Positions 1 to 9,248 of a stretch of 20,425 nucleotides of DNA are shown here, in pieces. The notes under the pieces are model-generated. The model saw only the letters and a list, made by a program, of their open reading frames with translations. It made no database searches and was not told where the DNA came from. The translations under genes and the position numbers were made by a program. The DNA comes from Cyclostephanos tholiformis (taxonomy: Eukaryota > Bacillariophyta > Thalassiosirophyceae > Thalassiosirales > Thalassiosiraceae). Location of the stretch: NCBI GenBank assembly GCA_036939975.1, contig JALLPB010000836.1:1-20425 (forward strand). Direction: 5' to 3'. The stretch's first letter is position 1, and every line of letters starts with the position of its first letter.

Positions 1-550
1 ACTCACCTTCCTCACTGTGCTTTTACTTATATATGAACCAATAATATAGCCCTAATGATTTCGCTATTAACCGTAATGGTTTTTTCTGACGGACGACGGA
101 CAGAAAAAGAGAGGACGATAGGTAATAGGAATCATGACTGTTTTTTGACTATCTATTATTTTCCCTAATATTATGGTACCTTCAGTTACTAAATGGTACT
201 TCTGCCCCGCAGAAAATCCATTCTTTGTGAATTTTTTTTAGAGAACCATGATAGATACGACTACCACGTATGTTAGAAAGAAATGAGAGAAAGACTCACC
301 TCTACTGTGGATTTCGTACAGTTTTGGATAGATTCTCCAAGTCAGCGAATCTTTTTCTCCCTTCTACGATGATATCTAGCTAGTATCGCACAACAGGATG
401 AAGAGAGGTATCGTAGGAGTGTTCTCAATTGAAATTTGACACCTCATCCCAACACAACTTCCTCCCCCACCACATACTATTATTTCTGACAAATCTCTGC
501 TCTCCCTAGACACAGCAGATTAATAGAATTGACCCACAAAGATATAAAAC
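1..550. other. Upstream region of LRR gene, no gene seen
   Basis: AT-rich stretch with no convincing coding exon on either strand. Isolated minus-strand donor-like ACTCACC strings occur at 1-7 and 294-300, but no reading frame with recognisable content adjoins them. It probably holds the promoter and 5' UTR of the gene starting at 551. Confidence 0.4.
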
Positions 551-1901
551 ATGGATTTTGATAGCCTCGTCAAGGAGACGAAGATCACACTCGCCTGCAA
601 GGATTTGAAAGATGACGACATCGAGGTTTTGGCCGAGGTGCTCGAGAAGAGTACCATTGTCACGGAGATGGATTTGATGCTCAACCAGATTACCCTATCT
701 GACGATGTATTCACAAATGCCCTCGCCACGAACGAATCACTCAAAATTTTGAATCTGTACAACAACAAGATCGGCGTGGAGGTATGTACGATCAGTTTAA
801 CATACTTGACAAGTATGACATATTCTCCGGCTTTTTCCAAAAAAGTGGGTCTCGAACTGTCACTCACCTTTTTTTCACTCCAATCATCCTCGCATATTAT
901 ACGAAACTGTGCAGGGAGCAAAACGGTTAGCTAACGCAATTGCGAACAATAAAACTCTCGAACAACTCAATCTAGAAGGGGCCGAGATCGGCGACGATGG
1001 AGTCAAGTACTTGGCCGAAACGTTGAAGAGCAATAGCTCGCTTGAAGTACTGATCCTACGAGGCAATAATATCGGTGATGATGGCGCTGTCAGTCTTGCC
1101 ACTTCTTTGCTTTTCAATACAAGCATTCGCGTCATTCTCCTCGGTCAGAATAGAATTAGTGATGCCGGGGCTGATAAGCTGGCCGAAGTCATCGAATATA
1201 ACTCTGTTCTCGACCAGATCATGCTGGACAGTAACAATGTTAGTAACATATTGGACCTGAAGATTAGAAATGCACTAGGCAAGCCTAGCAGGAAGAAATC
1301 CAAGAAAGAACAAGCTTTACCAAGGTGGCTCTTTGAAAATATGTTGGCGTACAAAGATGAGAAATTGACAGAGAAAGATGCGGCCATTAAGACCCTCCAG
1401 GACGAAAACTCAACTCTTGAGGCCAAAATTGATTGCAAAGATCAAGAGATCGCTTTGTTGAGGCAGCTGGAAGACGAGATCATCCTCCTAGATCAAAAAA
1501 TCTTGAAAAGGGACGATGCAATTGCCACGATGATGAAGGAAATGGCCAACAAGGATGAAAAGATTGCGTCGATGGCCACGGAAATCTCATCGTTGAAATC
1601 TTCTCTACAGAAGCCGCTGGAATTGCTCTCAGAGCTCCTCAATCGAAAAGACGAGGAGATTTCTTCTCTGAAAGCTAAGAACAAGTCTATAGCAAAGAAC
1701 ACCCCCAAGAGATCTGAGTCTTTGGTCGAAGTCTCTTTCTCGTCTAACAACAACCAGATCTCAACTACTCCTCATTTTTTCTTTGATGACGACATCAGCG
1801 AAAACATTGACCCTCGATCCCCCAAGAGCACCACTCCTGCAATTCTGAAAGAGAGACCGATGAGCCAGAAGTCTCCAACGACTCCGATTGGACGGTTGTA
1901 A
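551..1901 (+). CDS. Leucine-rich repeat (ribonuclease-inhibitor type) protein with C-terminal coiled coil
   Basis: Two exons, 551-781 and 915-1901, joined in phase 0 across a 133-bp intron (donor GTATGT at 782, acceptor TGCAG ending at 914), giving 405 aa. The junction falls inside a repeat and rebuilds it: NLYNNKIGVE|GAKRLANAI. Residues ~37-188 hold about five RI-type repeats of ~28 aa with the pattern LxxLxLxxNxIgdxGaxxLAxxL. A basic linker (KPSRKKSKK, ~200-208) follows, then a Lys/Glu-rich heptad region (~223-335) expected to form a coiled coil, then a Ser/Thr/Pro-rich tail. There is no signal peptide or membrane segment, so it is probably cytosolic or nuclear. Such repeats usually bind proteins; the partner is unknown. 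ATG at 551 is the first in the open frame. It converges on the glutamine synthetase gene. The fold is clear; the function is not. Confidence 0.85.
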
Positions 1902-2779
1902 CAGAGATGCCTCCGATTGGTTCTAATCGGTCTCGGCATTGGTATTGCATGTGACAAGTGACGGTTGATATTTTGTGGAGAGGACTCTGAACTCTTTTAG
2001 ATTGTTGTTGTGCCCTCTAAGTAGAGATTTACGTTTTTCGTATGAGATTCTTTCTTTTCCACTCTATAAGATGTCTCTGGCTACTATTTTAACCTGAACG
2101 GTGGTGTACATTTTTTTCTTTCAGCGAACAGTCAATGCCTTATAATATTCAGACAGATGAGCACTCCTTGCAACTCCGGTGCTTGGCAGTATCTTCAACT
2201 GTCTTAGCGTGCAGCAGACACATACAACTCAGCATGTTGTAAGAAGCACTCGCGAGAGTTCTGAAGCAGTTGTTCATGCTTGTATGAAGTCCTCATCGGA
2301 ACACTCATCGCTGTTCAAATGGTATCACTAGCCAGTACTATAGGCACTTTTTCTGTACATTTGAGGAAAGCGAAGATCTGTCTAGAAATGCTCTTAATCT
2401 CAAAGATGCCGGAAGATATTTGATACGACGTGGCTCACATTATTGAATGTTGCTCGTGCGAAATAATAATTGTCAGATGACAATCACTTGTAAAGCGGCT
2501 ACAAAGTTACATTTGAAGGCATCGAAAAAATAGTCCAAAGCATAGAACGTGAAATACAGATTTACTAGATTTACCTCGATGTAGTAGTTGAAAGAGACTA
2601 AACTAACCCAAATAACGATTATCAAACGATACTCGTCAGCGAAAATGGGATTATTGATTGACACTCAAAGGAACTGTATGGCAACACCGTATCTAAAACG
2701 TCGACCCATGTCACTATACGGATCAAAAATAGGTGCAATTGATTCTTCCTGTTCCCATGTGTAGCCGTCAAAAGTGAAT
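1902..2779. other. Convergent intergenic region
   Basis: The region lies between the stop of the LRR gene (+) and the stop of the glutamine synthetase (-), so it should contain both 3' UTRs and terminators. Only short, unrelated open frames occur, and I see no RNA gene or repeat. Confidence 0.45.
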
Positions 2780-5494
2780 TTACTCGTCGCCGTAGAATTG
2801 TGCCGGCTCAGACGGGACTGAGGTGTGAGAATCCAGGAACAGAAGCTCCTTGTACGTGGCCAACGTCCACAAATTGGCCGGCACGACCTCCTCAGCGGCG
2901 TCGCAGATCGCGCGGATGTCGATCATGGTCTCCAACCTCAGGGTTCGGCTGAGCTGGGCGGCCTTGTATGGGTCTTCGGCGTGATGAATATCGGCGATGG
3001 CGGTCTTGATGGTGGCGACGGCTCCCTCCAGGTCGTCGAGCGGCCCGACGCCGGCGGCCTTGACGGAGGGGATGATGTGCTGCTGGATCATGTCGATGAG
3101 GCACTTGGCCTCGATCTCGATGGTCCCGACGTAGTGGCTGTGCATGATGTTCTGACGGCTGTGGCACTCGTCCTTCGTCAGTACGCCCATTTTCTCGAAG
3201 AGGTCGATGTTCTTGGGTGCCGTGAGGCGCGCGATGGCCTCGACGCCGGAATCGATACGCCAGATGCCGCGCTCGGTAAGGGCCTTCTGCATCTCCTCGC
3301 AGTAGTTGTTCCCGTTGAAGATGATCCTCCAATGCTTCTCCAGAACCTTCCGGGCGAGCTCCTCGGGCTTCTCGCCGGCATCCATAGCGTCCGCGAACTC
3401 CGCGAACTTCTCGGCAACGATGGTGTTCAGGACGGTGTTGACCATGGACGTGTTCTGGGACGAACCGACCGCGCGGAATTCGAAGCGTGCGCCTCCGTAC
3501 GGGAAGGGGGAGGTGCGGTTGCGATCCTCGGCCGGGACCTGGAATGGCTCGACCTCCGATACACCCAGGTCGATCATCTTGGTGTGGGGCACATACTCCC
3601 CGCTCTTGCCATCCTTGAACGCCTCGAGATACGCGGTCATGTCGTCTCCGAGGTAGGTGGATACGATGGCGGGAGGGGCCTCGCAAGCTCCGAGACGGAA
3701 ATCGTTACCGGGCGTAGCGATGGCCATGCGCATTAGATCGCCGTGCTCGTCCACCGCCGAGCAAACCGCAGCCATGACCACCGCGAGGGCATAGGGATGC
3801 TTCGTGGCCTCGTTCAACTTCGTGGGATGCAACAACATGACGCCGTCATCCGTGGCGATGGACCAATTGTTGTGCTTACCGCTTCCATTAACGTCATTGA
3901 ACGGCTTCTCCTGCAACAACGCCGCCAATCCATGCCGGGCGCTCACCTCCTCGATGATCTGCATGACCATGAGGTTCTGATCGACCTGGGTGGTGTTCAA
4001 TCCGTACAGGGGCGCGAATTCGTACTGGTTCGGCGCCACCTCGCGATGACGGGTCTTCAGCGGGATGCCAATGCGCCAGCACTCGTCCTGTATCTCCTGC
4101 ATGCACGCCAACGCCGGATTCGCCATGCTCGGGGGGGCCATGTAATGATCGCACATCTCCTGTCCTCGGGGAGCGTCCTTGCCGATGATGGTACGTCCCG
4201 CGAGCTGCAAGTCCGGACGACGGTAGTACTGATCGCGCGGGATTAGGAAGAATTCCTGTTCGAGGCCAATGTTCGATACGACCTTCCTACCGGTCATGTC
4301 GAGCCCGAGATGTTCGAGCACGCGAGTGGCGTGGGTGTTGAGCGCCGCGTTCGAACGCAACAGGGGAGTCTTCTCGTCGAGCGCCGCGCCGTGATAACTG
4401 ACGAACGCGGCGGGGATGAAGATGGTATCCCCCCTAAGGAATATGGGGGAGCTGGTATCGATGGCCAAATATCCGCCCGCCTTGTGTGTGGCTCGCAGTC
4501 CGCCGTTGGGATAGGACGAACCGTCCGTCTCACCCTTGATGAGCATCTTACCGTCGAAGTCGAATTCGACGTCGTTCGTGTTACGATTGAACTTCATCAT
4601 CATGTTCTGGACCTGTCCTGTCTGGCCGTGTCGAACGCCGGAGGATGCCATGGGCTGGAACCAGTGGCAGTAGGTGTTGGCGCCGCGGTCGATGGCCCTG
4701 GTGTTTGATTCGGTCGTGGTTGATCGATTTTATATAGTTATTTTTATTGAGACGACGAGAGAGGAGGAGGAGGATATGGAGGAGGAGGGAGACACGTGCG
4801 CGTGAGTTAAGATATTACACAAGAGACGAGAGTAATAAAAAATCCAATTGAGCCAAAAACCAACCCAACACGATACCCCCCCCCCCCCCCAATGGAGTCT
4901 CTCCAAATCCCTCCCCCCTTCCCTCTCTTCAGGCAAAAAGGGTGAGGGGGGGATCGAGGGATGGGAGGGCAGAGGGAGAGATGGGAGGGATTTGAGAGCC
5001 TCTCTATCTATCCCTCCCCCCCCCCCTCCCTCTCTCCCTCCCTCCCTCCACACACACCAAAGAAGGGGGCACGAACCAATATTATATATATATATATATA
5101 TATATTATACATATGTAATATAATGAAAAGAGGAGAGAGAGACGCCCGATTCCATCTCTCCCGGTCATAACCTCCCGACGCCGGAACCGCGAAATGAAGG
5201 AGGGCGAGGGCAGGGGGAAAAGGAAAAAAAAAACACTCACCAATCAAGGACCGCCTTGGCGACCGTATCGGCGTGGCTGTTCGTCCAGCTAGGATCCTTG
5301 AGTATGGATCCCGAGCTGCCGTGCTTCTTGAGGTATTCGTCCGCGACTCGTCCCGTGAATACCGACTTGCCGTAATCGGAGTAGGGATCGATGGACGCCA
5401 TGGTGCGCACGGCCCCCCCGAGCGCGAGCGCGGTGGTGCGCTGGGAGGCGGCGCGGGCAAGGAGGGTGCGAGCGGCGGAGGATGTGGCTAGCAT
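2780..5494 (-). CDS. glnN: Type III glutamine synthetase (GSIII), organelle-targeted
   Basis: Makes glutamine from glutamate, ammonia and ATP. Two exons (minus order): 5494-5241 and 4697-2780, joined in phase 2 across a 543-bp intron (4698-5240; donor GTGAGT, acceptor CACCAG). The split codon is Trp85, and the join rebuilds the GS segment GANTYCHWFQP. The product is 723 aa, a normal GSIII length. Family signatures are present: EQEFF (231-235), KTRHREVAPNQYEFAP (299-314), NGSGKHNNWS (355-364), NRTSPF (478-483) and FEFRAVGSSQN (490-500). The first ~31 residues are rich in Ala, Arg, Ser and Thr, lack acidic residues and precede an internal MASIDPY. This looks like a mitochondrial presequence; there is no plastid ASAFAP-type motif. 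Diatom GSIII is generally reported as mitochondrial and thought to recapture ammonium. Codon use is strongly GC-biased. The gene symbol follows usage for GSIII. Confidence 0.96.
4698..5240 (-). other. GSIII intron with homopurine/homopyrimidine hairpin and simple repeats
   Basis: This intron is unusually long for the window (543 bp against 87-214 bp for the others). It contains a C15 run (4876-4890), an inverted repeat with arms 4899-4915 and 4983-4998 (CTCTCCAAATCCCTCCC against GGGAGGGATTTGAGAG), a C-rich tract at 5012-5049 and an (AT)n tract at 5081-5105. In the pre-mRNA sense (minus strand) the C-rich tract reads as repeated GGGAGGG. Confidence 0.8.
5081..5109. repeat. (AT)n microsatellite
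   Basis: Alternating TA tract inside the GSIII intron. Confidence 0.9.
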
Positions 5495-6170
5495 GGCTTT
5501 GTACTAAATATTGTAGGCGTTATTCTCGCTCTTTGTCTGCGGCGAGATAAGATGACGTGTGAAACTTTTGAGTGCGGTTCGGCGAGGCGAACTTTACCGA
5601 AAAAATAATACTAATTTTATTTGAGAGAGAGGATAATATTACCCCACGTGTCTTTGGATATCACGACGATGTCAAATCGATGGTCGGTGCACATCCGCAC
5701 TGCGATGATGGATCTCACCTGTATCTTTGATTGAAAATGACAGAGGCCGTCCCTAAATCCCGCCTCCTATCCTACCCCATCCCAACCCTCCTGCCTCCTC
5801 GAAATTTGTTTGCACTTTTTGCAATTCCATCGATCTCCAACTATTCCTATGTAGCTGTATCAAGTCTAAGTGCCGGCACTTCCGGAACAGCATCTGTCGT
5901 CTCCGCCTGGCCGGGGGGGGCCTAGGTAGACAGAAGATGAGAGCGAGGGTCGGTGGGTTGGTGAAGAACCCCCGGATTTTTTGATGGCGGGATCAGAAGT
6001 GAGATTTATTGGGACGATGGACAGACGGCGATGGGGACACGGAATGAGGGAAGCTCATTCCGTTTTCGGGGCTCGACAGCACCATGCTCTGCTAATTGTC
6101 GGGTTAGTAGTAGCATTACGCAGCGAGCTGCTTTCAACATCAAGGGAAGGAAGTAAATTTCCCACTCGTC
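5495..6170. other. Upstream region of GSIII, no gene seen
   Basis: Contains the 5' flank of the minus-strand GSIII gene and runs to the transposon target site. A 64-codon plus-strand frame at 5731-5925 has no recognisable content. No promoter element can be assigned with confidence. Confidence 0.4.
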
Positions 6171-6173
6171 TAA
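6171..6173. repeat. Target site duplication TAA (left)
   Basis: TAA directly outside the left inverted repeat, matched by TAA at 8009-8011 outside the right one. Confidence 0.65.
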
Positions 6174-6209
6174 GGCTGGGATTATATTCGGTGAATAGAA
6201 ATCCGGATA
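6174..6209 (+). repeat. Left terminal inverted repeat
   Basis: Begins GGCTGGGATTATATTCG and ends in a CCGGATAG octamer. It pairs with 7971-8008. Confidence 0.8.
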
Positions 6210-6253
6210 GGTTTTCATCAAGAATCCACGATTGAAATTTCCCCCCGACCTAT

Positions 6254-6452
6254 CTATCCGGCTATCCGGCCCAAATTTTTTGATTAGATTGGCTTGAATA
6301 GGAAAAAAATCGCAAAAAATCGCCAAAAAAACCTGTTTCTCGCTCTTTTTTGGCACAGACTTTCCCGGCTCTCTATCCGGCCCGCCTCCCAGAGCCAGAT
6401 AGAGGCGCCTATCTGGCTCCCCGGAAGAGGTCCAGATAGAGAGCCGGATAGG
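6254..6452. repeat. Subterminal octamer cluster and nested hairpin
   Basis: CTATCCGG or its inverse/variants (CTATCTGG, CCAGATAG, CCGGATAG) occur at 6254, 6262, 6373, 6395, 6409, 6432 and 6445. An 11-bp perfect inverted repeat, GAGCCAGATAG (6392-6402) with CTATCTGGCTC (6409-6419), is nested in an outer 16-bp stem (6365-6380 with 6432-6447, one mismatch). Confidence 0.8.
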
Positions 6453-6654
6453 TTTTTTTGCACACTCTCCTATTATACTATAAATAATTACGCATCGCCA
6501 CCATGGCCTCTTTTCCGTCAGACGCCCTGGAGGCGCCATCAAATCATGGCGCCGCTGATCCCCAACGCCATGCGCAGGCCGCAAGCTGTCGGGATTGCAT
6601 ACGCTGTCGTCGGTTCACTTGCTTGGAGGGGTGAAATGAGAGGGGTCAAAAAAT

Positions 6655-7205
6655 AGATCGGAGAGGGGAGATGCCTGCGCCTTAGGGTGGCCGCCATTTT
6701 GCAAATTATTACACAACAATCAATTGAAATTCGGCATGGAAAACGGAGGGTTAGTCGGGGAGGACGCGCGGCTCTGGCGGAATGTGTGGGGTGACGCCTC
6801 GTCGCCGGTTTTGTTGTCGAATTAATTATATCGACGAAAATTATGTGATAGGGGGAAGGGGCCATGGCCGTAGGTGGCCGCCATCAAACCGGGGGACACA
6901 ACAACCAGCTGAAAGTCGGTGTCGGCCGTGGGAGGAGAGACATTGGAGAAGGCGCGCAACTGCGGCGAAACGTATGGGGGGGGGCGTTTCGTAATCGTTT
7001 GGCGGCCGCAAATGGCGACGAAAAATATAAAAATAAAAATACGTCGCGGCCTTAGATGGCTTCAAAACGACATGAAAAACGCAACAATCAACCAAAAACG
7101 AGCGGCCTTGACGGACGGGGGATAGAATGGGACGAGAGAACGACGGGGGGCGCAGGGGGAGCGCGATTGGATCGTTTTGGGGGTAATCGAGTTGGGCGGG
7201 TCAAT
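6655..7205 (+). repeat. Three diverged ~185-bp units, left arm of the element
   Basis: The marker [AC]ACAACAAYCA-like decamer recurs at 6711, 6896 and 7079 (steps of 185 and 183). In each unit it is preceded ~10-30 bp upstream by a GGTGGCCGCCAT-like block (6686, 6873, degenerate near 7050). The units are clearly diverged. Confidence 0.65.
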
Positions 7206-7234
7206 TTATTAAATTATATTATTTCTCCGCCGAT

Positions 7235-7740
7235 TTACAAAATAAAATAAAACCCTTCAACACAGCCATTGACCAGTCCATCACGGAGATATCCTCCGCC
7301 CATCGCGCCCGCGTTAATTTGGTTGGTTGTTGCGTGCAGTCGTCGATTGGCGGCCACATACCCACGACAAAATTCGTTATCTTTATTTTTGCCCCGAAAT
7401 CTGTTGGCACAAACGATGCGGCAGCGTCCTCCCCAATCGTCATCGCCCTGTGAGCCATCTTCCCCCAAAGATATCCCATCATTTCGGCCCATTTTTGGTT
7501 GGTTGTTGCGTCCCCCCATCCAGCAGAAGCCATCGAAATCCAAGGCCCCGTTGCTCTCTCTATTTCCAATTTTTCCGACGCTCAATTCGCCGCCCAAAAC
7601 GATGAGTAAACGTCCTCCCCCACGCATTCTGCCCGGCTGCATTTTCCCTCAAACGTACCCTCCACCGCCGACACCATCGTTTGGTTGATTGTTGTGTATA
7701 ACCAACAAGCGGTGGACACCTAAGATCGGAGCTCCGTCCA
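7235..7740 (-). repeat. Three diverged ~180-bp units, right arm, inverted relative to left arm
   Basis: The inverse marker RTTGTTGYGT recurs at 7326, 7502 and 7688 (steps of 176 and 186), followed by GGCGGCCAC-like blocks. The outermost copy (7688-7725, with CACCTAAGATCGG) mirrors the outermost left copy (CGCCTTAGGGTGG near 6680), so the interior is a long imperfect palindrome. Confidence 0.65.
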
Positions 7741-7867
7741 TCTCGCTGTGGCAAAAATTCCCCTTATTTTTCAAACCAATGAAAAAGTACACTTACCTTA
7801 CTATTTCAAAACAGGGCTCCCCGCAGAGAGGCCTCCAAAAACGCTCCCGCCATGCAAAAATTACCGC

Positions 7868-7891
7868 CTATCTGGCTATCGGGCTATCCAG
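7868..7891. repeat. Subterminal octamer variants near the right end
   Basis: CTATCTGG, CTATCGGG and CTATCCAG follow one another at 7868, 7877 and 7884, variants of the octamer clustered at the left end. Confidence 0.6.
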
Positions 7892-7970
7892 CGATTATAT
7901 TCGGGAAGGAATCTGAACAGGCGCAAGAAAAAAGAAACGAGAAATCAGAAGCCGACCTTCCTAAAAAAGT

Positions 7971-8008
7971 CTATCCGGCTATTCGAGTATTCGAATATAA
8001 TCCCCGCC
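7971..8008 (-). repeat. Right terminal inverted repeat
   Basis: Ends CGAATATAATCCCCGCC, the inverse of the left end, and starts with a CTATCCGG octamer. Confidence 0.8.
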
Positions 8009-8011
8009 TAA

Positions 8012-8399
8012 ATTAAATAAATACTAGTAATTGCTCATCACAATTCTGAAATAATTCGATCATTCCCGTATTGCTTGTCCCAACCAATGTGTGATCAAGA
8101 GAACACGACAAAACTCAACTGCGCAGGCACACCTCTCTCTATCGCCCAAACGGCGTTTTGAACCGGTCCAAAGAGAGAAAAACAAACACAACAATGTGTA
8201 TGTCGAGAGAAAATCATCTGCCCATAATATCGATATAACACACACGCCTTCATTATTTCACGTTTCGCCCCCTCGCTCGGCGTTGAATTATAGAACCTTT
8301 CATTACTACGCGTTCACTAATCAACAATCGTTACCCAAATACCTCCCAAACAAACGGCCATAATATATATTATATATATATATATATATATAATTCAAC
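8012..8399. other. 5' flank of the 8400 gene
   Basis: AT-rich spacer between the transposon and the coding start. It ends in an (AT)n tract at 8361-8393, only a few bases before the ATG. I searched both strands for a signal-peptide exon and found none. Confidence 0.45.
8361..8393. repeat. (AT)n microsatellite next to a start codon
   Basis: TA alternation ending 7 bp before ATG 8400. It could act as a TATA-like or 5' UTR tract, but position alone does not show that. Confidence 0.85.
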
Positions 8400-9201
8400 A
8401 TGGCATACGAGGAGAACGCCGTGCCGTGCGCATCGAACGACGAGGCGTCGTGGATCATGAGCGCCGTGCCCGACGTCATCGATGCCGAGACCGGCGAGGT
8501 CATCGTCGCGTCCACGTCCGTCGGGCGCGATATCGACGATTACGACGACGACTTCGTAATCGACGCGTCGACGATACCGTGCCTGTCGGGCGTCGAGCCG
8601 ACGTCGGTTGGTAATCCCGCCGCGACGAGTCCTCCTCCCACGACGCGTCCGACGACGTCGATGACCGCGATGACATCGGGGACGAAGACGGAGGAGACGA
8701 CGGCATCCTCCGCGACCGAGGGGTCATCGTCGTCATCATCACTGGGTGAAACGAAATCGTCCTTTTACGGCTGCGACTACGACGACAGCGACGGCGACGT
8801 CTACGGCGACGCCTCCTCCTCATCGTCGTCCTTGCCGAGCGATGCCACGAAATTGAATGTCGTGTACGATTACGAATTGCACGCCGCGTCGTCATCCCTC
8901 GATGACGACGCGTTGTCGGAATTCGAAAATATCATCGCGTACGATATGGCGACGAAATACGGATTGATCGATTGCTCCGCCACTACCACTAGACGACGAC
9001 GACGACTATTGCGATCGCACCTTCGATCGGTGGAGGTGGAGGGGGATGGTGGGAGATTGATCGCGTTGGATGGTTTGCCCACGGACGAGAGCATGGCGAA
9101 CGCATGTACGTTTCAATCCCATGTACATTGCATTTTTCTTACATGTAAATTGTTAATCCGGGGACGATATGAACTCACCACCTTTGGATTCCTGGGGCAC
9201 A

Positions 9202-9248
<47 letters not shown>

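Larger units (their letters stand above)
6174..8008. mobile_element. Non-autonomous DNA transposon, PIF/Harbinger-like (TIRs, TAA target duplication)
   Basis: An 1835-bp element. The left end GGCTGGGATTATATTCG (6174-6190) is the inverse of the right end CGAATATAATCCCCGCC (7992-8008) with one mismatch in 17. Similarity continues inward with gaps to the CCGGATAG octamers at 6202-6209 and 7971-7978. TAA flanks both ends (6171-6173 and 8009-8011). A 3-bp TWA duplication with GG-starting ends is the known signature of PIF/Harbinger elements, hence the assignment. The interior holds short frames in all six phases but nothing like a DDE transposase or Myb-like protein, so it would depend on enzymes supplied in trans. 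It lies 391 bp upstream of the gene at 8400. Confidence 0.8.

Noticed and set aside
250..270. Shared string ACGACTACCACGTA near 258 and 19764, both upstream of genes
   Set aside because: A 14-mer shared twice in 20 kb is expected by chance on two strands.
909..1901. A start inside the LRR gene near 909
   Set aside because: It lies in the intron's acceptor; the exon at 551-781 joins in phase and completes a repeat.
2825..4246. Long plus-strand open frames (303 and 167 codons) opposite GSIII
   Set aside because: They are antisense shadows of a GC-biased gene whose minus frame has all GSIII motifs.
6655..7740. CRISPR-like array
   Set aside because: Units are ~180 bp, diverged and inverted, in a eukaryotic transposon; there are no short direct repeats with uniform spacers.
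6006..7754. Numerous 60-190 codon frames inside the transposon
   Set aside because: They occur in all frames, are low in complexity, lack transposase motifs and follow the inverted units rather than a single frame.
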